A stretch of DNA of 62,551 nt, taken from positions 1-62,551 of the forward strand of contig NZ_JOEH01000049.1 in NCBI RefSeq assembly GCF_000719095.1, in the 5' to 3' direction. Under the pieces are notes generated by a model, which saw only the letters and a program-made list of their open reading frames with translations, had not been told where the DNA came from and did not search any database. How positions within the stretch are numbered: the stretch's first letter is position 1; every line of letters begins with the position of its first letter. A program made the translations under genes and the position numbers. This document shows positions 43,225-52,402 of this stretch, in pieces. This DNA comes from Streptacidiphilus jeojiense. GTDB lineage: Bacteria; Actinomycetota; Actinomycetes; Streptomycetales; Streptomycetaceae.

Positions 43225-44442
43225 ATGGCCAAACGTCCGAGCACCGAGCAGCCGAGCAGCGAGCAGCCGAACGCGCACGCGGCGGCCGACGAGCCCTGCC
43301 TGGGCGGCATCGAGGCGATCAGCTCCGCGGTCCTGGCGATGAGCCGGCACCTGGAGGTGCGCGAGGTGCTGCAGCGGATCGTCGCCTCGGCCCGCACCCT
43401 GGTGGGCGCCGAGTACGCGGCCCTCGGGGTCCCGGACGACCACGGCGGCTTCGCCCAGTTCGTGGTGGACGGCATCAGCGACGCCCAGTGGCGGGCCATC
43501 GGCCCGCTGCCGCGGCAGCACGGCATCCTCGCCGCGATGCTCAAGGACACCGCCCCGCAGCGCCTCGCCGACGTCCGCGACGACCCCCGCTTCGGCGGCT
43601 GGCCGCACGCCCACCCGGACATGAGCGCCTTCCTCGGCGTCCCCATCCTGGACGGCGAGGACATCATCGGCGCCCTGTTTCTTGCCAACAAGCACAGTTT
43701 GGCCAACAAGAGCCGCGCCGACGAGGTCTTCACCGCCCACGACGAGCACCTGCTGCGCATCCTCGCCGCGCACGCCGCCATCGCCCTCACCAACGCCCGC
43801 CTCTACGAGCGCAGCCGCGAGCTCACCCTGGCCGGCGAGCGCGCCAGGATCGCCCACGACCTGCACGACGCGGTCTCGCAGAAGCTGTTCTCGCTGCGGC
43901 TGACCGCCCAGGCCGCCTCCGCCCTGATCGACCGGGACCCGGACCGGGCCCGCGCCGAGCTGGCCGAGGTCTCCCGGCTCGCCGCCGAGGCCGCCGAGGA
44001 GCTGCGCGGCGTGGTGATCGAGCTGCGTCCGGCGGCGCTGGACGAGGACGGGCTGCTGCCGACCCTCAGCTCCCAGATCGAGGTGCTGGACCGGGCCCAC
44101 GCGGCGCGCGTCAGCTTCACCCACACCCGGGTCCGCGCGCTGCCCTCGGCCCAGGAGGCCGCGCTGCTGCGGGTCGCCCAGGAGGCCCTGCACAACGCCC
44201 TGCGCCACTCCGGCGCGACGGCGGTACGGGTGGAGCTGCACCCGGGCCGGGCGGGCCGCGGCGCGGTGCTGACGGTCACCGACGACGGGGCCGGCTTCGT
44301 CCCCGACGACGTGCGGCGGGCCGGCCGGCACCTCGGCCTGGTGTCCATGCGCGACCGTGCCGCCGGCGTCGGCGGCACGCTGCGGATCGAGTCGGCCCCC
44401 GGTCGGGGGACCGTGGTGGTACTGGAGGTACCCGGTGGCTGA
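43225..44442 (+). CDS. GAF-domain sensor histidine kinase (NarL-type)
   Basis: 405 aa, no membrane segments. A GAF domain (about residues 35-195; GAEYAALGVPDDHGGF, FLGVPILDGEDIIGALFLANK) precedes a HisKA_3 domain with the phosphoacceptor His in ARIAHDLHDAVSQKLFSL and an HATPase (HNALRHSGATAV, VTDDGAGF). TACGGT at 43213-43218 is 6 nt before ATG 43225, so a leaderless mRNA is likely. It overlaps the response regulator gene by 8 bp. Confidence 0.93.
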   Translation: MAKRPSTEQPSSEQPNAHAAADEPCLGGIEAISSAVLAMSRHLEVREVLQRIVASARTLVGAEYAALGVPDDHGGFAQFVVDGISDAQWRAIGPLPRQHGILAAMLKDTAPQRLADVRDDPRFGGWPHAHPDMSAFLGVPILDGEDIIGALFLANKHSLANKSRADEVFTAHDEHLLRILAAHAAIALTNARLYERSRELTLAGERARIAHDLHDAVSQKLFSLRLTAQAASALIDRDPDRARAELAEVSRLAAEAAEELRGVVIELRPAALDEDGLLPTLSSQIEVLDRAHAARVSFTHTRVRALPSAQEAALLRVAQEALHNALRHSGATAVRVELHPGRAGRGAVLTVTDDGAGFVPDDVRRAGRHLGLVSMRDRAAGVGGTLRIESAPGRGTVVVLEVPGG

Positions 44443-45085
44443 CAGGACGAAGCGCATCACCGTCCTGCTGGTGGACGACCACCAGGTGGTCCGGCGCGGG
44501 CTGCGCACCTTCCTGGAGGTGCAGGACGACATCGAGGTGGTCGGCGAGGCCGCGGACGGGGCCGAGGGCGTCGAGCGCGCCGAGGAGCTGCACCCCGACG
44601 TGGTGCTGATGGACGTGAAGATGCCGGGCACCGACGGCATCGAGGCGCTGCGCATCCTCAAGGAGCGCGGCAACCCGGCCAGGGTCCTGGTGGTGACCAG
44701 CTTCACCGAGCACCGCACCGTGGTCCCGGCGCTGCGGGCCGGCGCGGCCGGCTACGTCTACAAGGACGTCGACCCGGAGGCCCTGGCCGGGGCGATCCGC
44801 TCGGTGCACGCCGGACACGTGCTGCTGCAGCCGGAGCTGGCCGGGGCGCTGCTCGCGGACGAGTCCCCGCGCGGGCCGCAGGGGCGGGGCGGCACCCTGA
44901 CCGAGCGCGAGCAGGAGGTGCTGGGGCACATCGCGGACGGCCGTTCCAACCGCGAGATCGCCCGGGCGCTGCACCTGTCCGAGAAGACGGTGAAAACCCA
45001 TGTCTCGAACATCCTGATGAAACTCGACCTGGCCGATCGCACCCAGGCGGCGCTCTGGGCGGTCCGCAACGGGGCAACCCGGTAG
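44435..45085 (+). CDS. LuxR/NarL-type response regulator
   Basis: 216 aa from GTG 44435, with GGAGG 6 nt upstream, overlapping the kinase gene. The receiver has LLVDDHQVV (acidic pair) and VVLMDVKMPG (phosphorylated Asp), VVTSF (Ser/Thr), and Lys in YVYKDV. The C-terminal HTH is LTEREQEVLGHIADGRSNREIARALHLSEKTVKTHVSNIL. It pairs with the GAF kinase. The chaplin gene 200 bp downstream on the same strand is a conceivable target, but nothing proves it. Confidence 0.95.
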   Translation: MADRTKRITVLLVDDHQVVRRGLRTFLEVQDDIEVVGEAADGAEGVERAEELHPDVVLMDVKMPGTDGIEALRILKERGNPARVLVVTSFTEHRTVVPALRAGAAGYVYKDVDPEALAGAIRSVHAGHVLLQPELAGALLADESPRGPQGRGGTLTEREQEVLGHIADGRSNREIARALHLSEKTVKTHVSNILMKLDLADRTQAALWAVRNGATR

Positions 45086-45280
45086 GACCATCGGACGAAC
45101 GCCACGGCGCGAGGGGCGCGAACGTGGCAAATGGGGGAGTGAGCGGCAGAGCTGCGCAACAGTCACATCAACCCGAAAGAGTGTCAAAAGGTGAACTCAC
45201 CGGTGGGTTGTCCCTAGCCTCCACGACGAAGTGCCCGACGCCGAAGTGCGGCGCCGGGCCCGCTCAAGGAGGACACAGAA

Positions 45281-45517
45281 ATGAACGTTCGCAAGGGTGC
45301 TCTCGTCGCCACCGCCGCCGGTGCGGCCGTCCTGGCCGGCGCCGGCGCCGCCTCGGCGCAGTCCGTCGCGGCCGGGCACAGCGTGGGCTCGCCCGGCGTC
45401 GTGTCCGGCAACACCATCCAGGTCCCGGTGCACATCCCGGTGAACGCCTGCGGCGACACCGTCAATGTGATCGGCCTGCTCAACCCGGCGCACGGCAACT
45501 GCTGCCAGAACGACTGA
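45281..45517 (+). CDS. Short chaplin (aerial hyphae surface protein)
   Basis: 78 aa. A signal peptide (residues 1-27, cleavage after ASA) leaves a mature protein of about 51 residues with one chaplin domain: GSPGVVSGNTIQVPVHIPVNACGDTVNVIGLLNP. Chaplins assemble into amyloid films that let aerial hyphae leave the wet surface. The end reads GNCCQND, where the usual chaplin has one Cys (GNTC); with the central Cys this gives three cysteines, an odd number. AAGGAGGACAC precedes the ATG. No sorting signal is present. Confidence 0.95.
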   Translation: MNVRKGALVATAAGAAVLAGAGAASAQSVAAGHSVGSPGVVSGNTIQVPVHIPVNACGDTVNVIGLLNPAHGNCCQND

Positions 45518-45525
45518 CGCAGCGC

Positions 45526-45578
45526 CGGCACCCGCGCCCCCGCCGCAGGCCGAACCTCCGCGCGGGGCGCGGGTGCCG
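45526..45578. terminator. Terminator after the chaplin gene
   Basis: CGGCACCCGCGCCCC and GGGGCGCGGGTGCCG form a perfect 15-bp stem with a 23-nt loop between the chaplin and the convergent unknown gene at 45608. Confidence 0.8.
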
Positions 45579-45607
45579 TCGTACCGCCGCCCGGAACGGG
45601 TCGCGGG

Positions 45608-46423
45608 CTAGAACGGATCCCGGGCCGGCTCGTCCACCATGGCGTTGTAGGCGGCCACCGCCGCCCGCCGGGCCGCCCGCTCCAGCGGGCGCATCGCGGC
45701 CTCCCGCGCCGCCATCTCGCCGGCGCTGACCGCCGCCCCGTCCGTGGTGGCGGCCAGGTCCAGTACCGCCCGCACCTGCCGGGCCGACTGCAGCACCCGT
45801 ACCGCGCGCGGCTGGTAGCCGGGCGCCAGCAGCTCGGGCTGGCGCCGCCGGCGGTACGCCTCCAGCGCCCGCTGCACCTCGGGGCCGGCGCCGGCCACGT
45901 CCAGCCGCAGCAGCAGTTCGGTGGCCTCCCGCAGGGTCTGCGCCAGCTCCCGCTCGGCGTCCCGCAGCTGCGGGACGTCCGCGGGGATCCCCGGCTCCAC
46001 GGGTGACGCGTGCCACACCACCCGGACCAGCTGGTCGCCGACCGGTCCGTGCCGCACCACCTCGGGGACCAGGCCCAGCGACAGCTCCCCGACGGTCAGC
46101 ACCGCCTCCCCGGCCGGCAGCGCCCGCTCGTTGAAGGACGCCGGGCCGGTGAGCCCGACCGGATGCCCCGGCGCCGGCAGCGCCAGCCGAAACCCCGTCA
46201 CCCCCTGTGCCCGCAGCCGCCCCAGGGCCAGGGTCAGGCCGGACCCGGCCGCCCCCTCGATCCCCTCCACGGTATGGGCGTCGTCCCGGCCCCTGATCCC
46301 CTCGCCGGCGTGGTCGGGCGAGGCGAAGCCGCCCAGCCAGGCGTTGCCCCAGGCAACGAGACGCCCCGACCGGGGCTCGTCGAATCGGTCATCGGGACGG
46401 CTTTCGCCGGTGTTCTGCGCCAT
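45608..46423 (-). CDS. Conserved-looking protein of unknown function
   Basis: 271 aa, soluble, no signal peptide. The first 130 residues look like a compact alpha/beta domain (LVAWGNAWLGGFASPDHAGEG, FRLALPAPGHPVGLTGPASFNE), and the rest is Arg/Ala-rich helix with probable coiled coil (RDAERELAQTLREATELLLRLD, AAREAAMRPLERAARRAAVAAY). Third-position GC is high, supporting a real gene. I recognise no family. It is divergent from the ABC ATPase with 100 bp between. Confidence 0.65.
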   Translation of the reverse strand: MAQNTGESRPDDRFDEPRSGRLVAWGNAWLGGFASPDHAGEGIRGRDDAHTVEGIEGAAGSGLTLALGRLRAQGVTGFRLALPAPGHPVGLTGPASFNERALPAGEAVLTVGELSLGLVPEVVRHGPVGDQLVRVVWHASPVEPGIPADVPQLRDAERELAQTLREATELLLRLDVAGAGPEVQRALEAYRRRRQPELLAPGYQPRAVRVLQSARQVRAVLDLAATTDGAAVSAGEMAAREAAMRPLERAARRAAVAAYNAMVDEPARDPF

Positions 46424-46522
46424 GGGGCAAGCCTACGGAGAACTCGCACACTTCCGTGGCGTAGGTTTTCCCTCGACGCATACACAGAGGCATCAAGACA
46501 AGGCAGTGGGGAAGGCGTACGC

Positions 46523-47314
46523 ATGAGCGACGTGCTCGAGCTGGTGGACGTATCCGTGGTCCGGGACGGACGCGCGCTGGTGGAGCAGGTGTCCTGGTCC
46601 GTCGCCGAAGGCGAGCGCTGGGTCATCCTCGGCCCCAACGGCGCGGGCAAGACGACGCTGCTCCAGATCGCCTCCTCCTACCTGTACCCCTCCACCGGCA
46701 CCGCCGCGATCCTCGGCGAGAAGCTGGGCAGCGTCGACGTCTTCGAACTGCGTCCCCGGATCGGCCTGGCCGGCGCCGCGATGATCGACAAGCTGCCGCG
46801 TCGGCAGACCGTGCTGGACACCGTCCTCACCGCCGCCTACGGCATGACCGCCACCTGGCGCGAGCAGTACGACACCTCCGACGAGACCCGGGCCCGGCTG
46901 CTGCTCGACCTGCTCGGCATGGCCGAGTACACCGACCGCCGGTTCGGCACCCTCTCCGAGGGCGAGCGCAAGCGCACCCTGATCGCCCGCGCCCTGATGA
47001 CCGACCCCGAACTGCTGCTCCTGGACGAGCCCGCGGCCGGCCTGGACCTCGGCGGCCGGGAGGACCTGGTGCGCCGCCTCGGCGCGCTGGCGCGCGACCC
47101 CAAGGCCCCGGCGATGGTGATGGTCACCCACCACGTCGAGGAGATCGCCCCGGGCTTCACCCACGTCCTGATGATCCGCCAGGGCCGGGTGCTGGCCGCG
47201 GGCGCCATCGACGACACCCTCACCGCGCGCAACCTCTCGCTCTGCTTCGGCCTTCCGCTCACCCTGGAGCGCCACGGCGACCGCTGGGCCGCCCGCGGCC
47301 TCCCCATGGGCTGA
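46523..47314 (+). CDS. ABC transporter ATP-binding protein
   Basis: 263 aa single ATPase domain. GPNGAGKTTLLQIASSYLYPSTG (Walker A), TLSEGERKRTLIARALM (signature), LLLLDEPAAGLDLGG (Walker B) and MVMVTHHVEEIAPGF (switch His) are complete. The HHVEEI stretch and overall form resemble the YlmA/ModF-like orphan ATPases; no permease is nearby. ATG 46523 follows GGGGAAGG. Confidence 0.9.
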   Translation: MSDVLELVDVSVVRDGRALVEQVSWSVAEGERWVILGPNGAGKTTLLQIASSYLYPSTGTAAILGEKLGSVDVFELRPRIGLAGAAMIDKLPRRQTVLDTVLTAAYGMTATWREQYDTSDETRARLLLDLLGMAEYTDRRFGTLSEGERKRTLIARALMTDPELLLLDEPAAGLDLGGREDLVRRLGALARDPKAPAMVMVTHHVEEIAPGFTHVLMIRQGRVLAAGAIDDTLTARNLSLCFGLPLTLERHGDRWAARGLPMG

Positions 47315-47435
47315 CGGTCCGGGGAGCGACAGCGGCCGCGCACCCTGCGCCACTCCCTTCCTTCACAACGTCAACATCCGGACTACCTGCGCAAAGCCCT
47401 CTCCCCGCACCCCTCTCCGCCCCTACCATGAGGCT

Positions 47436-47858
47436 GTGGAGAACTGGATGTGGTGGTTGATCGTCGCGGCCGCCCTCGGCGTGCCGCTGGTGATCACGGC
47501 CATGCCGGAGTTCGGCATGTTCGCGATCGGGGCGGGTGCCGCCGCGCTCACCTCCGCCCTGGGTGCGGGGACGGTCGCGCAGTTCGTCGTCTTCCTGGCC
47601 GTCTCGGTCCTGCTGGTGGTCTTCGTACGCCCGGTGGCGATGCGCAGCCTGCGCAGCCGGCCCCAGGTGCGGATGGGGATCGAGGCGCTCACCGGCGCCA
47701 CCGCGCTGGTCCTGGAGCAGGTGGACGAGCACGGCGGCCGGATCAAGCTCCAGGGCGAGGTCTGGTCCGCGCGCGCCCTGGATCCCGGCCAGGTGTTCGC
47801 ACCGGGCCAGCAGGTGAACGTCGCCCAGATCGACGGCGCCACCGCACTCGTCCTCTAG
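47436..47858 (+). CDS. NfeD-family membrane protein
   Basis: 140 aa. Three hydrophobic segments (MWWLIVAAALGVPLVITAM, MFAIGAGAAALTSAL, AQFVVFLAVSVLLVVFV) are followed by a C-terminal OB-fold (LTGATALVLEQVDEHGGRIKLQGEVWSARA). NfeD proteins act with stomatin/SPFH proteins, such as the one encoded next, in membrane organisation. TACCAT at 47424-47429 lies 6 nt before GTG 47436, suggesting a leaderless GTG start; ATG 47448 is an alternative. Confidence 0.9.
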   Translation: MENWMWWLIVAAALGVPLVITAMPEFGMFAIGAGAAALTSALGAGTVAQFVVFLAVSVLLVVFVRPVAMRSLRSRPQVRMGIEALTGATALVLEQVDEHGGRIKLQGEVWSARALDPGQVFAPGQQVNVAQIDGATALVL

Positions 47859-47944
47859 CCCGCTCGTCCCGCAGCCCACTCGTCCGCAGCCCGCTCGTCC
47901 CCAAGGTCCCCCGGCAGTCTGGTAGTTCTGGAAGTGGAGTCCCC

Positions 47945-48913
47945 GTGAATGCCGTGATCATCGTCCTGATCATCCTGGTCGTGCTGGCGTTCGTCGCACT
48001 GATCAAGACGATCCAGGTGATCCCGCAGGCGAGCGCGGCCATCGTGGAGCGGTTCGGCCGCTACACCCGCACCCTCAACGCGGGCCTCAACATCGTGGTG
48101 CCGTTCATCGACACCATCCGCAACCGGATCGACCTGCGCGAGCAGGTCGTGCCCTTCCCGCCGCAGCCGGTGATCACCCAGGACAACCTGGTCGTCAACA
48201 TCGACACGGTGATCTACTACCAGGTCACCGACGCCCGCGCGGCGACCTACGAGGTGGCCAGCTACATCCAGGCCATCGAGCAGCTCACCGTCACCACCCT
48301 GCGCAACATCATCGGCTCCATGGACCTGGAGTCCACCCTCACCTCGCGCGAGACCATCAACGCCGGCCTGCGCGGGGTGCTCGACGAGGCCACCGGCAAG
48401 TGGGGCATCCGGGTCAACCGGGTCGAGCTCAAGGCCATCGAGCCGCCCACCTCCATCCAGGACTCGATGGAGAAGCAGATGCGCGCGGACCGCGACAAGC
48501 GCGCCGCGATCCTCACCGCCGAGGGCGCCCGGCAGGCGCAGATCCTCACCGCCGAGGGCCAGAAGCAGGCCGAGGTGCTCCGCGCCGAGGGCGAGGCGCA
48601 GGCCGCGGTGCTGCGCGCGGACGGCGAGGCCGCGGCCATCCGCACCGTCTTCGAGGCCATCCACGAGGGCGACGCCGACCAGAAGCTGCTGGCCTACCAG
48701 TACCTGCAGACGCTGCCGGAGATCGCCAAGGGCGACTCCAACAAGCTGTGGATCATCCCCAGCGAGGTCGGCGACGCGCTCAAGGGCCTCGGCGGCGCCT
48801 TCAGCGGACTGGCGCCCAGGGGCGGCGACGCACCGTCCGACAGCAACGGCTCCACGGTGCCCTCGCCGCGGATGGAGAAGCGCCGCGAGTACCCCTCGAT
48901 CGACCCGGAGTAG
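47945..48913 (+). CDS. SPFH/band 7 (stomatin/slipin-like) protein
   Basis: 322 aa from GTG 47945 with GTGGAG upstream. An N-terminal helix (VIIVLIILVVLAFVALI) is followed by the SPFH domain: IVERFGRYTRTLNAGLNIVVPF, REQVVPFPPQPVITQDN, and IGSMDLESTLTSRETIN. A long coiled-coil with repeats of AEGARQAQ, AEGQKQAEVLRAEGEAQA comes next. Such proteins form ring-like oligomers in membrane microdomains. The 87-bp gap after the NfeD gene contains a short CCCGCTCGTCC repeat. Confidence 0.93.
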   Translation: MNAVIIVLIILVVLAFVALIKTIQVIPQASAAIVERFGRYTRTLNAGLNIVVPFIDTIRNRIDLREQVVPFPPQPVITQDNLVVNIDTVIYYQVTDARAATYEVASYIQAIEQLTVTTLRNIIGSMDLESTLTSRETINAGLRGVLDEATGKWGIRVNRVELKAIEPPTSIQDSMEKQMRADRDKRAAILTAEGARQAQILTAEGQKQAEVLRAEGEAQAAVLRADGEAAAIRTVFEAIHEGDADQKLLAYQYLQTLPEIAKGDSNKLWIIPSEVGDALKGLGGAFSGLAPRGGDAPSDSNGSTVPSPRMEKRREYPSIDPE

Positions 48914-49041
48914 GGCCGGCGGCGGCGGTTCCGGCGGGGCCCCGTCCCGCCTCCGTCCCACATCCCAAACGCCGACGCCCCTCCACTCCGCGCATCGTGC
49001 ATGATCGGACCGGGCACGAACCGGGAGTGAGGGGCGCAACC

Positions 49042-49797
49042 ATGTCACCGTGGGAAGCAGTCGGCGTCTTCGCCGCCGGCGCGGGCGCCGGGACGATCAA
49101 CACGGTCGTCGGCTCGGGCACCCTGATCACCTTCCCGGTCCTGCTCGCCGTCGGCCTGCCGCCGATCACCGCCAATGTCTCCAACACCCTCGGCCTGGTG
49201 CCGGGTTCGCTCAGCGGCGCGCTCGGCTACCGCGCCGAGCTCCAGGGCCAGCGTCCCCGGCTGCTGCGGCTCGGCGGCGCCGCGCTGCTGGGCGGACTGC
49301 TGGGCGCGATCCTGCTGCTGGTGCTCCCGTCCGGGGCCTTCAAGGCGATCGTCCCGGTGCTCATCGGCATCGCCCTGCTGCTGGTGGTCCTGCAGCCGCG
49401 GCTGGCCCGCTACCTGGCCGCCCGCGGCCGCGGCCCGGACAGCGCCGACGGCGGGGTGGCGCTGCTGGCCGGGGTCTTCGGCACCGGGGTCTACGGCGGC
49501 TACTTCGGCGCGGCCCAGGGCGTGCTGCTGCTCGGACTGATGGGCCTGCTGCTCGACGACGACCTGCAGCGGATCAACGCCACCAAGAACGTCCTGGCCG
49601 GGCTGGTCAACGGCGTCGCCGCGGTGTTCTTCCTCTTCGCGGCCTCCATCGACTGGACCGCGGCGCTGCTGATCGCCGCCGGATCGGTCATCGGCGGCCA
49701 GATCGGCGCCCGGGTCGGCCGCCGGCTGCCACCGGTCGCGCTGCGCGGCCTGATCGTCGTGGTCGGCCTGGTCGCCGTGGCCAAACTCCTGCTCTGA
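49042..49797 (+). CDS. TauE/SafE-family permease
   Basis: 251 aa with about eight hydrophobic segments. GAGAGTINTVVGSGTLITFPVLLAVGLPP and the second-half TGVYGGYFGAAQGVLLLGLMG, with INATKNVLAGLVNG, are the inverted-repeat hallmarks of TauE/SafE transporters for sulfite or organosulfonates. No sulfur genes are near, so the substrate is open. ATG 49042 follows GTGAGGGGCGC. Confidence 0.9.
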   Translation: MSPWEAVGVFAAGAGAGTINTVVGSGTLITFPVLLAVGLPPITANVSNTLGLVPGSLSGALGYRAELQGQRPRLLRLGGAALLGGLLGAILLLVLPSGAFKAIVPVLIGIALLLVVLQPRLARYLAARGRGPDSADGGVALLAGVFGTGVYGGYFGAAQGVLLLGLMGLLLDDDLQRINATKNVLAGLVNGVAAVFFLFAASIDWTAALLIAAGSVIGGQIGARVGRRLPPVALRGLIVVVGLVAVAKLLL

Positions 49798-49903
49798 CAA
49801 GAGACTTGACGCAACGTCACAACATCTTCCAGTGGATCCGCGCATATCCGCAGGCGCAGCGGGAACGGAACCTGAACCCCATCCGCCGACCAGGAGCAAG
49901 CCC

Positions 49904-50230
49904 ATGAGCCCGTCCCGCGTACGTCTCAGCGACGAACAGATCGCCGAAGGCCTCAAGTCCGTCCCCAACTGGCACCGCGAAGGGGACGCCCTGCTGCGCA
50001 CGCTCCAGGCGCCCGACTTCCCCACCGGAATCGGCATGGTCGTGGCCGTCGCCGAGGCCGCCGAGGCCATGGACCACCACCCTGACATCGACATCCGCTG
50101 GCGCACCCTGCACTTCGCGCTCAGCACCCACGACGCCGGCGGCATCACCGTCCTGGACCTGCGGCTGGCCGCCGTCATCGACACCGCGATCGAATCCGTC
50201 CTCGCGGCAGCGACCGGTACGCACGCCTGA
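49904..50230 (+). CDS. Pterin-4a-carbinolamine dehydratase
   Basis: 108 aa. EAMDHHPDIDIRW, then LHFALSTHDAGGITVLD, match the family signature (Glu, His-His-Pro, an aromatic, His, Asp). The enzyme recycles 4a-hydroxytetrahydrobiopterin; in bacteria without phenylalanine hydroxylase it may serve other pterin chemistry. It begins with CAGGAGCAAGCCC before ATG 49904. No aromatic hydroxylase lies nearby. Confidence 0.93.
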   Translation: MSPSRVRLSDEQIAEGLKSVPNWHREGDALLRTLQAPDFPTGIGMVVAVAEAAEAMDHHPDIDIRWRTLHFALSTHDAGGITVLDLRLAAVIDTAIESVLAAATGTHA

Positions 50231-50291
50231 TTCCTCAGTTCCGCATGAGATGCTGGCGCACGCATCGTGAAGGCGGGAGCTGACGGAACCC

Positions 50292-52298
50292 ATGGCACAC
50301 GACCCAACCGGCACCGGCCAGAGCCCGGACCACGTCCAGGAATACGGCCAGGACTACGGGCACGAACACGGTCACAGCGCCTTCGCCGGCAGTGACCCTG
50401 GGTATCCGCAGGTGAACCCCGAGTGGCCGACGCCGGAAGGTCAGCAGCAGTACTGGCAGCCGGAGGGTTACGGCTACCCCGCCCAGGAGCAGCAGCAGTT
50501 CTACTCGCCGGAGGGCTACCCCCAGCAGCCGTACCCGCAGCAGGAGTACGGGCAGCAGCAGGAGTACCCGCCGCAGGACTTCTCGCAGCAGACGCAGCAG
50601 ACGCAGCAGACGCAGCAGACCTACGAGCAGCCGCAGTACCCGCAGCAGGAGTACGCACAGGGCTACTACGGGCAGCAGGACTACGGTCAGCAGGGCTACC
50701 AGCCCTATCCCGAGCAGCAGCCCTATCCGGACCCCTCGGGCTACTACCCGGCCGCCGACGCCTACGGCGTCCCGTCCCAGTCCGCGGGCGAGCCGTATCC
50801 GTACGACCCCCGGCCCGCCGCGGACCAGCCGGAACCCGAGCCCGACTCCTCTGCCGCCGACATCCCTGAAGCCGGCGCGGGAGCCGAGGCCGACACCGGG
50901 ACCCGTGACGAGGACGACGCCCCGGAGGACCCCGCCCTCTCGGCCCGGCTGCTGGCCGCCGCGACCGGCCGCTCACCCGGCACCGACCGCAGGAAGTTCC
51001 TGCTGCGCGCGGCCGTCGGCGTGGTCGCCCTGATCGTCGTGGTGGTCGCCGGTGTGGTGGTGGCCGGCCAGGGCAGCAGCGGCAAGAAGACCGCGGCCGG
51101 CGGCGGCGCCACCGCCAATCTGGCCGGCGGCCACACCAAGGCCTGGGCGGCAGCGGCCGACGCCGGGGCGGCCCAGGGCAACGACGGTCTGCTCGGCTCC
51201 TGGCTGCTGACCAAGGCACTGGTCCGCGGCGACGGCACCGGGGTCACCGCCTACGACTCGACCAGCGGCAGCAAGCTCTGGACGGTGGCGCCGCCCAGCG
51301 CCGGCGCCGTCCCGTGCGCCATGTCGGCCACCGTCAACTCGGCCGGGATCGGCGCCGTGCTGTTCCAGGCCAAGGCCGGCACCGGCCAGGCCTGCACCCA
51401 GCTCGTCGCCGTCGACACCGCGACCGGACAGCAGAAGTGGAAGGCGACCATCGCCAAGACCACCTCCGCGTACGGGGCCTCGGTGATGGTGAACGACACC
51501 CGGGCCGTCGCGGTCGGCGACTCCGGCGTGGTCGGCTACGACATCGCCACCGGCAAGCAGAGCTGGACCTACGCGGGCCCGGGCAAGTACTGCGGCGGCA
51601 TCAGCGGCAGCGGCACCGGCAGCACCCTGCTGGTGCAGAGCACCTGCGCCGACAGCAACCCCAAGCAGCAGGCGATCTCGCTGAACGCGGACACCGGCAA
51701 GCTCGCCTGGTGGCGCGGGCTGCCCGCGAGCGCCTCCTCCTACACGGTGCTGTCGGCCACCCCCGCCGTCGTGGCCGTGCACATGTCCGACGCCACCAAG
51801 GACAGCATCATGTCCTTCAGCAGCAAGGGCGACACCCAGGCGACGATCTACGTCTCGCAGACCGCCGGGACCCTGGACTCCATCCACGGCAGCTTCGACC
51901 CCGACCCGGCGCTCTTCTTCACGCCCACCACCATGGTCGCCGAGCTGGCCCCGCCGAAGGCCGCCGCCGGCAGCGGGGGAGTCCTCACCGCCTTCACCCT
52001 GGCCGACGGCAAGCAGCTGTGGCAGTCGACGCCGCAGGAGAAGGGCAACATCGCGCTGGTCGGCGTCGACGGCAACGACGCGGTGGTGGCCACCGAGGAG
52101 CGGATCGGCCAGACCGCCCGGCTCAGCCACTTCGACCTGACCACCGGCAAGGAGACCCCCGGCGGCGGCTTCCCGCAGAACACCGGCTCGCTGCTGACCT
52201 CGGGCCGAATCCTCTACCAGGGCAACCTGGTGGTCGCCCTGCCCGAGTTCACCAGCACCTACAGCACCGCCGCCACCGGCTTCACCGCAGCCGGCTGA
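50292..52298 (+). CDS. Membrane-anchored PQQ-like beta-propeller protein with Q-rich N-terminus
   Basis: 668 aa. Residues 1-215 are disordered and rich in Gln, Pro, Tyr and Glu, including tandem QQT repeats encoded by repeated CAGCAGACG near 50586-50620. A single helix (AVGVVALIVVVVAGVVVAG, about residues 238-257) places the rest outside the membrane. The outer domain is a PQQ-type propeller with blades such as AYDSTSGSKLWTV, AVDTATGQQKWKA, GYDIATGKQSWTY and LADGKQLWQSTPQ. Similar Streptomyces proteins are of unknown role; the propeller fold suits binding of ligands or partners. No catalytic residues are evident. Confidence 0.85.
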   Translation: MAHDPTGTGQSPDHVQEYGQDYGHEHGHSAFAGSDPGYPQVNPEWPTPEGQQQYWQPEGYGYPAQEQQQFYSPEGYPQQPYPQQEYGQQQEYPPQDFSQQTQQTQQTQQTYEQPQYPQQEYAQGYYGQQDYGQQGYQPYPEQQPYPDPSGYYPAADAYGVPSQSAGEPYPYDPRPAADQPEPEPDSSAADIPEAGAGAEADTGTRDEDDAPEDPALSARLLAAATGRSPGTDRRKFLLRAAVGVVALIVVVVAGVVVAGQGSSGKKTAAGGGATANLAGGHTKAWAAAADAGAAQGNDGLLGSWLLTKALVRGDGTGVTAYDSTSGSKLWTVAPPSAGAVPCAMSATVNSAGIGAVLFQAKAGTGQACTQLVAVDTATGQQKWKATIAKTTSAYGASVMVNDTRAVAVGDSGVVGYDIATGKQSWTYAGPGKYCGGISGSGTGSTLLVQSTCADSNPKQQAISLNADTGKLAWWRGLPASASSYTVLSATPAVVAVHMSDATKDSIMSFSSKGDTQATIYVSQTAGTLDSIHGSFDPDPALFFTPTTMVAELAPPKAAAGSGGVLTAFTLADGKQLWQSTPQEKGNIALVGVDGNDAVVATEERIGQTARLSHFDLTTGKETPGGGFPQNTGSLLTSGRILYQGNLVVALPEFTSTYSTAATGFTAAG

Positions 52299-52318
52299 GC
52301 CTGTCCGAAAGCCCCCCA

Positions 52319-52351
52319 CCGTCGGCCCGGTCCCCCGCGCCGGGCCGACGG
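52319..52351. terminator. Terminator between convergent genes
   Basis: CCGTCGGCCCG and CGGGCCGACGG form a perfect 11-bp stem with an 11-nt loop downstream of the propeller gene and before the HNH gene end. Confidence 0.85.
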
Positions 52352-52402
52352 CAGCTCTGCACCCCCCGCTGCACCCCCGGCTGCACCCCCGCTGCACCCT
52401 GC

